A stretch of DNA of 64,000 nt from positions 32,351 to 96,350 of the forward strand of contig JBALWH010000015.1 of the NCBI GenBank assembly GCA_036960175.1. The letters are read 5' to 3'. Source of the DNA: Motiliproteus sp036960175 (lineage in GTDB: Bacteria > Pseudomonadota > Gammaproteobacteria > Pseudomonadales > Balneatricaceae). The number at the start of each line of letters is the position of its first letter. Positions within the stretch are counted from its first letter, which is position 1. Positions 27,719 through 36,449 of the stretch are shown here, in pieces. Position numbers and translations under genes: made by a program. Below the pieces are notes generated by a model, which made no database searches, was not told the DNA's origin, and saw nothing but the letters and a program-made list of their open reading frames with translations.

Positions 27719-28711
27719 ATGAGTCGTCAACCAGAAAGCTCTATGGCTGCAAAGCGCGGCCTGCATCCGCGCAATAAGCACCGTGAAGGCTATGATTTTG
27801 AGCGCTTGATTAAGGCGCTGCCGCAGTTGGCTCAGTTTGTATCTGTGAATCGTTATAATAATCCCTCCGTCGATTTTTCCGACCCTGAAGCCGTCAAAGC
27901 TTTAAATAAAGCGCTGCTGAAGCAGAGCTACGGACTCGAGAACTGGGATATTCCAGATGGTTACCTCTGCCCCCCCATTCCCGGCCGAGCCGATTATATC
28001 CATCACCTGGCGGATATTTTGGCGTCAGCTAATAGCGGCATCATTCCTCGTGGAAAAAGGGTGAAAGGCCTGGATATTGGTGTTGGGGCAAACTGTGTTT
28101 ACCCCATTATTGGCAGTTGTGAATACGGTTGGAGTTTTACCGGTACGGATATCAGTCCGATAGCCGTTAATGCTGCCAAACTGATTGTCGCTTCAAATCC
28201 TGGCCTGAAAAAAAAGATTGAGTGCCGTCTGCAACAGTCTTCAACGGATGTATTCAAGGGCATTCTCAATGGGCAAGAGCGTTTCGACTTTACCCTGTGC
28301 AATCCTCCCTTCCACGCCTCTCAGGAGGACGCCAGTGCAGGGACTCGGCAGAAACTTAAAAACCTTCACTCGGGCCACACAACAAAGCGATCAGGTTCCG
28401 ATAAAAAGACACCAGTGCTTAACTTTGGCGGCCAAAGCCATGAACTCTGGTGTGAAGGCGGTGAAATCGCGTTTATTCAACGGATGATCGAACAGAGTGC
28501 TGAAATAGCCTGTCAGTGTTACTGCTTCAGCACCCTGGTCTCAAAGAAGGAGAACCTTCCTGCAATTTACCGATCGTTGAAGAAGGCCGAAGCGACACAG
28601 GTAAAAACCGTCGAGATGGCTCAGGGAAAAAAGCTCAGCCGTTTCGTGAGCTGGAGCTTTCTTGATGCTGAACAGCGGCAACAATGGCGCCAAGCTCGCT
28701 GGCAGCAGTAG
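27719..28711 (+). CDS. rlmF: 23S rRNA (adenine(1618)-N(6))-methyltransferase
   Basis: A 330-residue SAM-dependent methyltransferase. It starts with GLHPRNKHREGYDF, typical of RlmF, and has the SAM motif GLDIGVGANCVYPIIG and the N6-adenine catalytic motif NPPF in TLCNPPFHAS. It modifies A1618 of 23S rRNA during ribosome assembly. It is monocistronic, with a 270-bp gap to the divergent cytochrome gene. Confidence 0.93.
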   Translation: MSRQPESSMAAKRGLHPRNKHREGYDFERLIKALPQLAQFVSVNRYNNPSVDFSDPEAVKALNKALLKQSYGLENWDIPDGYLCPPIPGRADYIHHLADILASANSGIIPRGKRVKGLDIGVGANCVYPIIGSCEYGWSFTGTDISPIAVNAAKLIVASNPGLKKKIECRLQQSSTDVFKGILNGQERFDFTLCNPPFHASQEDASAGTRQKLKNLHSGHTTKRSGSDKKTPVLNFGGQSHELWCEGGEIAFIQRMIEQSAEIACQCYCFSTLVSKKENLPAIYRSLKKAEATQVKTVEMAQGKKLSRFVSWSFLDAEQRQQWRQARWQQ

Positions 28712-28747
28712 CGGGGGAAAGCTCGAATTCAAAAGGCCCTAACAAGG

Positions 28748-29647
28748 TTAAGCACCCCCCATCAACATAGTGGCGTTCTCGGCTATATGTGTTTTCAGGT
28801 GTTGCCATACTTTGTTAACCCGAGCGAGTTTTTTCTGTTCCGGATGAACGGCAATCCAAAAGGTCCGTACAACACTGGTTTGCTCAGGTAACACCGGAAC
28901 TAATTCTGGGTGACAGCGGGCCAAAAAACAGGGTAGCACCGCCAACCCGAGCCCTTCACGCACCGCTACCGACTGAGTGATGACGCTGGTACTGCGAAAG
29001 CTAGGGTGCGAATTCGGCAGTAATCGCTCTAGATAGGAAAGCTGTTCGCTGAACACTAGGTCATCGACATAACCAATTAAAGGGTGGTTATAAATATCCT
29101 CGGTCGTGTTGATCGCCCCTGCTCGCTCAAGGTAGTCACGAGAGGCGTACATATTGAGCTGATAGTCACACAACTTAGAGACGACCAGTGAAGTATTAGG
29201 CGGTTTTTCAATCGTAACGGCGATATCGACTTCATGATGAGACCATTTTACAAATCGTTGCAGCGGTAACAGGTCGATAGTGATTTTAGGGAATTGCTGG
29301 CAGAATTTGGCCAATTCCGGAGCGATAAAATAGTTACCAAAGGCTTCAGTCACACCCAAACGCACCTTGCCCTGATTTTCCAGGTTCTTGCCCTGCAGTA
29401 TATCGCCAGCGGCTTGCGCACGTTTGTTCATATCTCGGGCAGTTTGCAATAATAGTTGACCGTGCTCCGTCAAGCTGTGGCCATCAGCGTTACGATCAAA
29501 AAGCTGGGTGGCTAGCTGGTCTTCGAGACGGTGCACACGACGAGAGACGGTCGATGCGTCAATACCCAGCCGCTTAGCCGCCTCTGATAGCTTTTCAGTA
29601 CGTGCAACCTCCAGAAAAACCTTCAGGTCGTCCCAGTTAATATCCAT
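28748..29647 (-). CDS. LysR-family transcriptional regulator
   Basis: A 299-residue regulator with an N-terminal winged helix (DLKVFLEVARTEKLSEAAKRL; DASTVSRRVHRLE) and a C-terminal ligand-binding domain from about residue 90. It is divergent from mmsA across a 166-bp gap that holds a long palindrome close to this gene's start. It probably represses itself and controls mmsA in response to a valine-pathway intermediate; the effector is unknown. Confidence 0.88.
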   Translation of the reverse strand: MDINWDDLKVFLEVARTEKLSEAAKRLGIDASTVSRRVHRLEDQLATQLFDRNADGHSLTEHGQLLLQTARDMNKRAQAAGDILQGKNLENQGKVRLGVTEAFGNYFIAPELAKFCQQFPKITIDLLPLQRFVKWSHHEVDIAVTIEKPPNTSLVVSKLCDYQLNMYASRDYLERAGAINTTEDIYNHPLIGYVDDLVFSEQLSYLERLLPNSHPSFRSTSVITQSVAVREGLGLAVLPCFLARCHPELVPVLPEQTSVVRTFWIAVHPEQKKLARVNKVWQHLKTHIAENATMLMGGA

Positions 29648-29664
29648 AATTCAGCTCCAGAACC

Positions 29665-29688
29665 TATCCTTGCATTTATGCAAGGATA
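29665..29688. promoter_or_regulatory. Perfect 11-bp-arm palindrome in the LysR/mmsA gap
   Basis: TATCCTTGCAT (29665-29675) and ATGCAAGGATA (29678-29688) are perfect complements around two bases, 18 bp before the LysR start. A related half-site, TTGCATAAATGTA, lies at 29758-29770, about 45 bp before mmsA. This pair fits a LysR autoregulatory site plus an activation site. Confidence 0.65.
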
Positions 29689-29813
29689 CATTGCTATACT
29701 GTCTATTGCCTAATATATACCCTGCTACTATCCTCTATACCATTGAATTATACCTGTTGCATAAATGTAGTCTCATATGCAGCCAAACATAAACACTCTG
29801 TCCAGAGGCAACT

Positions 29814-31313
29814 ATGAACATTCCAAACGTAGCAATGATTATTAATGGCGAGAAGGTTGAAACAGTTAGCGGTAACTGGGTTGATGTGCTGAATCCTGCG
29901 ACTCAGGAAGTAGTTGCCAGAGTACCATTTGCAACCCTGGACGAAGTCGATGCGGCGGTAGCCAGCGCCAAAGAAGCGTTCAAGAGCTGGCGCAAAGTGT
30001 CCGTTGCTAAGCGTCAAGCAATCATGTTGCGCTTCCAACAGCTGGTGCGTGACAACGTAACAGAGTTGGCGGAGCTCATCAGCCTAGAACACGGCAAGAC
30101 CCTTCCCGATGCCGAAGGTGAAGTCGGTCGAGGTCTCGAAGCCATTGAAAATGCCTGCCTGATCACCAAGCTACAACTGGGCGAGATGGCCGATAATGTC
30201 GCCGGTGATGTCAATGTATATACCCTCAATAAGCCACTCGGCGTGGGTGTCGGTATTACCGCATTTAACTTTCCCATCATGTTGCCGTGCTTTATGTTCC
30301 CTATGGCGATCGCATGCGGCAACACCTTCGTCCTCAAGCCTTCTGAGCAGGATCCGACTTCAACCATGATGTTGGTTGAACTGGCCCATAAAGCCGGCGT
30401 CCCCGCCGGTGTACTGAACGTGGTTCATGGTGGCGCAGATGTCGCTAACCGTCTGGCAGAACATCCCGATATAAAGGCACTGTCCTTTATCGGCTCAACC
30501 CATGTTGGCACTTCGCTATACCAGCGTGCCAGCAACACCGGCAAACGTGCGCAGTGCATGATGGGAGCTAAGAACCACGCGGTAATCATGCCCGATGCCA
30601 ACAAAGATCAGGCGATCAACCATATGCTGGGCTCCTGCTTTGGTGCTGCGGGTCAGCGCTGCATGGCTAACTCGATAGTGATCCTAGTGGGTGAGGCGCG
30701 TGAGTGGCTGCCTGAGATGGTCGAGCGCGCTAAGAAAATGATCGTGGGCCCGGGCACCAACCGCGAAGCCGATCTGGGTCCGCTGGTTTCTCCACAGGCC
30801 CAGGCCCGTGTTGAAGGTTTAATCGAGACGGGTGTTCAGCAGGGAGCATCGCTGCTTCTGGACGGCCGCGGTGTTGAAGTTGATGGTTATCCTAAGGGTA
30901 ACTTTGTCGGACCTACGCTGTTTTCCGATGTAACTACCGAGATGGATATCTACACCCAGGAGATCTTTGGACCTGTCATGTGTGTAATGACTGCTGATGA
31001 TCTCGAAAGTGCCACTGACATCATTAATGCCAACGACAACGGCAACGGCACAGCCATATTTACCAACTCAGGCTGGAATGCGCGCTGGTTCGAAAATAAC
31101 GTCGATGTGGGACAGGTTGGTATCAATATCCCCATCGCCGTGCCGGTTGCTTACTTTAGCTTTACTGGTTCACGAGCCTCCAAACTAGGTGATCTAGGCC
31201 CCAATGGTCAGCAAGTGGTGCAGTTCTGGACTCAGACCAAAACAGTCTCTGCCCGCTGGTTTGCGCCAGGGACAACGTCTGACAAGGTCCACACCACTAT
31301 ATCAATGAAGTAA
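29814..31313 (+). CDS. mmsA: CoA-acylating methylmalonate-semialdehyde dehydrogenase
   Basis: A 499-residue aldehyde dehydrogenase. Catalytic Cys283 sits in AAGQRCMA and Asn153 in AFNFPIMLP. The usual general-base Glu region reads GAKNHAV, as in MmsA enzymes, which release CoA esters. It converts methylmalonate semialdehyde (valine) or malonate semialdehyde to propionyl- or acetyl-CoA with NAD. No mmsB is next to it. AGAGG precedes the ATG, and a strong terminator follows. Confidence 0.93.
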   Translation: MNIPNVAMIINGEKVETVSGNWVDVLNPATQEVVARVPFATLDEVDAAVASAKEAFKSWRKVSVAKRQAIMLRFQQLVRDNVTELAELISLEHGKTLPDAEGEVGRGLEAIENACLITKLQLGEMADNVAGDVNVYTLNKPLGVGVGITAFNFPIMLPCFMFPMAIACGNTFVLKPSEQDPTSTMMLVELAHKAGVPAGVLNVVHGGADVANRLAEHPDIKALSFIGSTHVGTSLYQRASNTGKRAQCMMGAKNHAVIMPDANKDQAINHMLGSCFGAAGQRCMANSIVILVGEAREWLPEMVERAKKMIVGPGTNREADLGPLVSPQAQARVEGLIETGVQQGASLLLDGRGVEVDGYPKGNFVGPTLFSDVTTEMDIYTQEIFGPVMCVMTADDLESATDIINANDNGNGTAIFTNSGWNARWFENNVDVGQVGINIPIAVPVAYFSFTGSRASKLGDLGPNGQQVVQFWTQTKTVSARWFAPGTTSDKVHTTISMK

Positions 31314-31341
31314 GACTTCATCGGCTGATGCAGCCCCTATA

Positions 31342-31378
31342 AACCGCAAGCCGTATTCTTTCGGCTTGCGGTTTTTTG
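31342..31378 (+). terminator. Rho-independent terminator of mmsA
   Basis: AACCGCAAGCCG (31342-31353) pairs with CGGCTTGCGGTT (31362-31373), a perfect 12-bp stem followed by a T-run. Confidence 0.92.
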
Positions 31379-31465
31379 ATAAGATCAACATCAATATGGC
31401 TTAATAAAGGCGGAGGTTACGCCTGCTACTTAGCCCCCAAAACTATAAAACAAGTCTCATCAGTT

Positions 31466-32182
31466 TTATTCCTCCAGATTCCGCACAAAAGTAAATGATC
31501 CCGCCCTATCCTTCATACGGTACAGAGACGCAGGTCTGCCGCTTTTTTGAGACACTTTTTCTCCGGTATCAATCAACAGCTCAGCCTGTTCGATGCGGCG
31601 ACGAAAGGATTTTTTCTGTAGTGGTTTGCCAATAATTAGCTCATGCAGGTGCTGCAGCTCGGGAAGAGTGAACAACTCCGGCAAAGCATAAGCCGGGACT
31701 ATGGAATACAGTGCCTTTTGCTTCAGCCGCTCACGCGCATGGGCAATGATATCGCCATGGTCAAAAGCCAGTGGGAGTTGATCGAGTTTGTCGATATTTA
31801 CCCATTGAACATCCGCCACGCTGGAGACATGGGGTTCACAACTTTGATACGCCATCATGGCGCTATAGCAAACCGTCACCGACCAGCCGCGCTTGTCTCT
31901 GGAGCCATTACCAAAAGTCTGCAACTGCTCCAGATAGGGCGGGTCTATAGCGGTTTTGGCGCGCAATATTCTGCGCGCGGTATCCTCAAGAGATTGATCA
32001 ACCTGCAGATCGACAAAGCCGCCCGGCAACCCCCACTTTCCCTGCTCAGGATGATTTGAGCGCTGCACCAGCAACAGCTTCAAACACTCCTGGTGATAAC
32101 TGAACAGCACCGAATCAACACTGGTCAGCGGCGCATCAAACTGGTGTTTATCATAAGCGGCTAGGAAACTTTTTTCGTCCAT
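31466..32182 (-). CDS. nrtR: NrtR-type regulator (Nudix-like domain plus winged helix)
   Basis: A 238-residue protein. Residues about 20-150 are Nudix-like (GKWGLPGGFVDL), but the box that should hold the catalytic REXXEE reads ARRILRAKTA, so it is unlikely to hydrolyse. Residues about 160-230 form a winged helix (LQKKSFRRRIEQAELL; KSGRPASLYRM). This is the NrtR arrangement, in which ADP-ribose or related NAD metabolites release the repressor from DNA. It is divergent from an SPFH gene and an NAD-kinase-like gene, with three matching operators between. Confidence 0.87.
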   Translation of the reverse strand: MDEKSFLAAYDKHQFDAPLTSVDSVLFSYHQECLKLLLVQRSNHPEQGKWGLPGGFVDLQVDQSLEDTARRILRAKTAIDPPYLEQLQTFGNGSRDKRGWSVTVCYSAMMAYQSCEPHVSSVADVQWVNIDKLDQLPLAFDHGDIIAHARERLKQKALYSIVPAYALPELFTLPELQHLHELIIGKPLQKKSFRRRIEQAELLIDTGEKVSQKSGRPASLYRMKDRAGSFTFVRNLEE

Positions 32183-32249
32183 TCAGAGGCTACTCAGTTC
32201 ATCTATTCAATCTCCATTCTAGTGGCGGTAAAAGCATCTTCCAACCCCT

Positions 32250-32328
32250 TTGTGTCTTTTTGTCACTATTTTATTGACAGATTAGTGTCCATAGGCCACT
32301 ATTTGAATTAAGTGACCATACGACACTA
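32250..32328. promoter_or_regulatory. Three NrtR-type operator copies
   Basis: Three 19-bp imperfect palindromes: TTGTGTCTTTTTGTCACTA (32250-32268), TAGTGTCCATAGGCCACTA (32283-32301) and AAGTGACCATACGACACTA (32310-32328). Arms follow AGTGTC / G-CACTA. The last ends 2 bp before the AAGGAG ribosome site of the SPFH gene. Layout suits repression of both divergent genes. Confidence 0.75.
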
Positions 32329-32344
32329 ACAAGGAGAAGCCATT

Positions 32345-33364
32345 ATGTTTGGTATTCAATATTACAAAGCCGACTCATCCACTTACGTGATCAGGACGGT
32401 TAACGGCAAGATCCGCCGCAAAGGCAGAGGACTCAGTTTCTTCTACAACGCAGTCACCAACTCCATCGCTGCAATTCCGGTGAATGCTCAGGAATCCCCC
32501 TTTATCTTTAATCTGCAAACCGCGGACTTCCAATCGGTAAAGGTCCAGGGACAGATTAGTTATCAGGTGGCTGAAGCGGAAAAAACGGCGGAAATCCTCA
32601 ACTTTAACCTAAAGAAAAACCCCAACAGCTACGTTTCCGAAGACCCCCTTAGACTCGGTGATCGTGTAGTAAGAAGAGTACAAACCATGGTGCAGAATAA
32701 GGTGCAACTAACGCCGCTGCGCGAAGCCCTGGTGCTTAATCAACTGCTGGTTAAGCTGATGCGCCAACAGTTAGCGGAAGATCCCTTGCTGCAGGCTTCC
32801 GGTATCAAGGTGCTGGATGTGTCCATCAGCGCCATATCCCCTACCCCGGAAACCACTCGGGCGCTGGAGGCACAAGCTCGTGAGTCCATCCTTAAGGAAG
32901 CTGATGATGCTATCTACGCACGACGCAAATTTGCCGTTGAGCAAGAACGCACCATCAAGGAGGCGGAGCTGCAGACTGAACTCTCGGTACAGCAAAAAGA
33001 GCAGGAGATAGAAGAATCCCGGATCGAGAATGAAAGGGCTATCTTACGCGGCCAGGCACAAACCGAAGCCGAGCGACTACAGGCACAAATCGATGCCGAA
33101 GAGCGCCGCAAAGAGCTGGTGGTGCTGAATGTCGAAAACGCCCAGCTGGAGGCCGACTCCGAAGCCTACGCCATCAGTGCTCGCGCCAACGCCTTTAAAC
33201 AACTGCCGGTAGAAAACCTGAAGGCGATGGCGTTGGCCAATATGCAGCCGGAGCAACTAATGGCCATGGCCTTCGACACCATGGCACAGAATGCCAGCAA
33301 AATTGGTGAACTGAACATCACCCCGGATCTGTTCGGACAACTGTTGAAAAAGGCGGCACGCTGA
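32345..33364 (+). CDS. SPFH/band-7 domain protein
   Basis: A 339-residue protein with an SPFH domain in residues about 20-185 and a long charged coiled coil at about 185-275 (QEIEESRIENERAILRGQ). It has no N-terminal membrane helix, unlike most prohibitin or stomatin homologues. A strong ribosome site (AAGGAG) fixes the start. Its stop overlaps the start of the NAD-kinase-like gene (TGATG), so they are made together. SPFH proteins form oligomeric scaffolds; the role here may be to organise an NAD-related enzyme. That is inference. Confidence 0.82.
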   Translation: MFGIQYYKADSSTYVIRTVNGKIRRKGRGLSFFYNAVTNSIAAIPVNAQESPFIFNLQTADFQSVKVQGQISYQVAEAEKTAEILNFNLKKNPNSYVSEDPLRLGDRVVRRVQTMVQNKVQLTPLREALVLNQLLVKLMRQQLAEDPLLQASGIKVLDVSISAISPTPETTRALEAQARESILKEADDAIYARRKFAVEQERTIKEAELQTELSVQQKEQEIEESRIENERAILRGQAQTEAERLQAQIDAEERRKELVVLNVENAQLEADSEAYAISARANAFKQLPVENLKAMALANMQPEQLMAMAFDTMAQNASKIGELNITPDLFGQLLKKAAR

Positions 33365-34290
33365 TGGCTAACAATAACCAATATCGCTTTGTCCTGGTGA
33401 CCCGAAAAACCCGCTTGCAGGAACTGGTGGAACGCTTTAATACCTGGCCCCAGGCAAAGTTTTATCTGGAGCACAGTCAGGCAGATGTGCAGGATTATCT
33501 CAGTGAGCACGACCTGTACCAGAGACGCCTGCTGGAAGCCGAGCAAACCCTGAAGACGATGGGTCGATTGCAGCTGCTAGAGCGCAGCTTTCTGCCCAAC
33601 TATCAATTCCGCACAGCCGATATAATCGTAGTGATCGGTCAGGACGGTTTGGTGGCGAACACCCTGAAATACCTGGATGGCCAACCGCTGATCGCCATTA
33701 ACCCTGATCCGCAACGCTGGGATGGCAAGCTGCTGCCCTTTGAAATTGGTGATATCAAGTCTCTGGTTAGCCGCACCATCGCCAACCGGGTTGAAAGCAC
33801 CTGTATTACCTTTGCCGAAGCCAAAACTAATGACGGACAACGTCTGCTGGCGGTCAACGATCTGTTTATAGGCCCCAAAAGTCACACCTCGGCGCGCTAC
33901 AGTTTGAGCTGGGGCGGTGCCACAGAAGTGCAGAGTTCATCCGGCATTATCGTGTCCACCGGTTTTGGCTCAACGGGCTGGTTTCAGTCGATACTGGCCG
34001 GCGCCATGGGCGTGACAGGCAGTAGCTCCCACTGTTTGAAAAATGGTTTTTCCTGGGGAGATGAACGTTTGCAGTTTGCGGTCCGGGAGCCTTTCCCCAG
34101 CCAGACTACCAGCACCAACCTAGTATTTGGCGCGATCGATAAGGACATGCCGCTGAGCATCGAATCCCTGATGCCGGAAAACGGCGTGATCTTTTCCGAT
34201 GGCATCGAAGCCGACTACCTGCCCTTTAATGCCGGCACGGTCATTTCGGTGTCTATCGCAAAAACCAAAGGCCGGCTGATCATTGCCTAA
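33364..34290 (+). CDS. NAD-kinase-like protein
   Basis: A 308-residue protein related to the NAD/diacylglycerol kinase superfamily. Three family elements can be seen: VIGQDGLVANTLKYL where NAD kinases have GGDGT, VNDLFIG for the NE/ND motif and STGFGSTGW for the T-G-S-T motif. The change of GGDG to GQDG makes the activity uncertain. It is translationally coupled to the SPFH gene and shares the NrtR-type control region, so NAD or NADP balance is the likely theme. It is not the housekeeping NAD kinase in length or motif. Confidence 0.72.
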   Translation: MANNNQYRFVLVTRKTRLQELVERFNTWPQAKFYLEHSQADVQDYLSEHDLYQRRLLEAEQTLKTMGRLQLLERSFLPNYQFRTADIIVVIGQDGLVANTLKYLDGQPLIAINPDPQRWDGKLLPFEIGDIKSLVSRTIANRVESTCITFAEAKTNDGQRLLAVNDLFIGPKSHTSARYSLSWGGATEVQSSSGIIVSTGFGSTGWFQSILAGAMGVTGSSSHCLKNGFSWGDERLQFAVREPFPSQTTSTNLVFGAIDKDMPLSIESLMPENGVIFSDGIEADYLPFNAGTVISVSIAKTKGRLIIA

Positions 34291-34410
34291 AGGACTCTCC
34301 AGCCGGTTAAAGCCGAGAGCCTTGATCGAAACGCTCGTTAATACTCAGTAATTAATACTTACCGATAGCGTTAACGAACCAGCCGTTGGCCTCGTGGTCC
34401 ATGCCGGCTG

Positions 34411-34449
34411 ATACAACTAACTAATACAACCAACTGACACAACCAACTG
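34411..34449. repeat. 13-bp tandem repeat, three copies
   Basis: ATACAACTAACTA, ATACAACCAACTG and ACACAACCAACTG follow one another directly. They lie in the 281-bp gap between the NAD-kinase-like and YHS genes, where I see no gene. Confidence 0.85.
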
Positions 34450-34571
34450 AATATACTAAGAATTATAATCAACTCTATTAATAAAATGACTGCCCGATGA
34501 AAAATCCCTTTCACGAAAAAAACACCCTCGGCTAGAATCAATAACAAGCATCTGATTGGCAGGCCCAGCTC

Positions 34572-35032
34572 ATGTACAAAAAGTTTATTTTTATCGGCGT
34601 TTTAATACTCAGCAGACTGGCAATAGCCGAACAACCAGTGAGCACGGGCTATTTGACTAACACCGCTATTGGAGGACATGACTCTGTCTCTTATCACACC
34701 CAAAAATCAGACCCAAAAAGAGCCAGTGCGCAGGGTGATCAAAGATTTAAGGTTCAATGGAAAGGTGCGGACTGGTTCTTCGCAACTCAAGCCTCAGCCG
34801 ATAAATTCGCAGCTGATCCTGAACGTTATCGCCCGGAATACAATGGGCATTGTTCCAACGCCCTTAGCTTGGGAGAAGGGTTGATCAGTACCGATGGCAC
34901 TGTCTGGGAGTTTTTCGGTGACAAGCTACATCTGTTCTATGCCGACGGGGGCGGCAACGCTGGCTAAACGGTGACTGGAAGCGCTATAAGCAACAGGCCG
35001 ATGCGGCATGGCAGCAAGAAAGCAAGCGTTAA
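34572..35032 (+). pseudogene. YHS-domain exported protein, frameshifted near the C-terminus
   Basis: The intact frame gives 131 residues: a signal peptide (residues 1-19), then a YHS domain (VQWKGADWFFATQASADKFAADP; a Cys in GHCSNALS). It stops at 34967 after FYADGGGNAG. In the next frame the sequence continues as RWLNGDWKRYKQQADAAW and ends at TAA 35030-35032, which is the expected tail of this family. One extra G in the run at 34947-34951 would restore a 153-residue protein. It could be a true mutation, phase variation or a sequencing error. YHS proteins often bind metals. The gene may still be partly functional. Confidence 0.8.
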
Positions 35033-35046
35033 GAAACGTCAGCAGG

Positions 35047-35424
35047 TTAGGATTTCTGCGTTCCAACCCGAGAGGGTCGGCTCCATACATAGATCAGACC
35101 AATCAAAGCCGTGGCAATCATGATGCTATCAAGCCACCAAGCTATATCTTTGAATATAACCGGATAGCTGATCATCACAACCATCATGGTAGTAGATAAA
35201 ATTTTGACCTTTAGAGGAATCACCCCATCCCGCTCCCAACCCAGAATCAGCGGACCAAACAATTTATTGCTGATAAGCAGAGAATAGAAGCGCGGAGAGC
35301 TGCGAGAAAAACAATAAGCGGCAACAATCACGAAAGGCGTGGTTGGCAATAACGGCAATAGCACCCCGATCAACCCCAGCATCAAGCTGAGTATGCCAAT
35401 AGCCAAATACAAGGGCTTGGTCAT
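35047..35424 (-). CDS. YbaN family (DUF454) inner-membrane protein
   Basis: A 125-residue protein with the DUF454 signature LGLIGVLLPLLPTTPFVIVAAYCFSRS and three or four hydrophobic helices (residues 5-35, 70-90, 90-112). YbaN function is not established. It is convergent with the frameshifted YHS gene, 14 bp away. Confidence 0.85.
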   Translation of the reverse strand: MTKPLYLAIGILSLMLGLIGVLLPLLPTTPFVIVAAYCFSRSSPRFYSLLISNKLFGPLILGWERDGVIPLKVKILSTTMMVVMISYPVIFKDIAWWLDSIMIATALIGLIYVWSRPSRVGTQKS

Positions 35425-35634
35425 AGACGCGAATCCTCGAAACTAACAGAAGCAATCCCATAGAACTTCTGCTTCAGATTCGAGCATAGATAGGGGCCGT
35501 TCGTCTATACAGCATCAATATAGTTATCGAGACCCTGAAGATCGCTGGTATCTATCTCCCCCTCAACAGCAGAATCTCATCATCCGACTGACAATGGATA
35601 CGGAACTCATCAAACCCAAGACCAGCCACAGACC

Positions 35635-36225
35635 TCAGGATACGCTGCTATAAACAGTTTCCAGCTGCGTATCCATTAGCTGACTGGCAGGAGTAACGGT
35701 GCGGCGCTTCCAAGGAATAAAGCCAAAATACCAAACACGCCAAAACGTGACATTTGCCTGCGGATTCTGATCGAGCAGTTGCGCTAACGTTTGCAGCTCC
35801 CCCAGTTCAACACCAAAGACTTCGCGATACACTTGGTAGACAAACTTGGAACAATATTGACGAGGAGAGTCATAGTTAAAGCCAAGGTGATACCATTTAC
35901 CCATGCGTCGTTCCGCAGCCTGTTTTAATTGTTCGATATGATGCAGCGATAGCGGATGCTTCAAGCGCCTAATGGCAATCTGCTGATTACAGGTACGGCT
36001 GATAAAGTCTCTTAGCGGTGTTTTCTTTACCCTGGGAACCTTGCTTTCAAGCACAAACCAGCTGCCGTTTTCCTCAACCACGAATCCTACGTGGGAGCAC
36101 CAGCTACCGGTGCCTTTGGCAACCTGCTTATACAAAAAAGCATCGATGGAAATAAAAAGAATATCTCCTGGACGGACATACTCAAGGGCTGTTTGTTCTA
36201 GTTGGTCAAGCTGCTTCTGGTTCAT
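35635..36225 (-). CDS. YiiX/YebB-like permuted NlpC/P60 cysteine hydrolase
   Basis: A 196-residue protein. The permuted papain-like catalytic residues are visible: His in WCSHVGFVVEE, and Cys in QYCSKFVYQVY. VRPGDILFI near the N-terminus is typical of the family. Members cleave peptides, lipids or peptidoglycan; substrate unknown. It has no signal peptide. The ribosome site AGGAG lies 9 bp upstream of the ATG. It is alone, with 210 bp of empty sequence downstream. Confidence 0.82.
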   Translation of the reverse strand: MNQKQLDQLEQTALEYVRPGDILFISIDAFLYKQVAKGTGSWCSHVGFVVEENGSWFVLESKVPRVKKTPLRDFISRTCNQQIAIRRLKHPLSLHHIEQLKQAAERRMGKWYHLGFNYDSPRQYCSKFVYQVYREVFGVELGELQTLAQLLDQNPQANVTFWRVWYFGFIPWKRRTVTPASQLMDTQLETVYSSVS

Positions 36226-36449
36226 GAATAAATGCTCCTGTTGTACTGTTTTCCAAGACCAGCATCAACACATGCAATCGCGAATAAAACTATTCCTAAA
36301 AAAGAATCATATATAGAAACCTTTAGTAGCGATTAGCTGTTTTATTCTATCTCTGACGGAGTGCCCAGTGGAGAAAGATTCAAGGACATCCGCTGTTGGC
36401 GGTGATACCATCTGCACGACTATAGCCGTGAATTGATAGCCCAATAATA

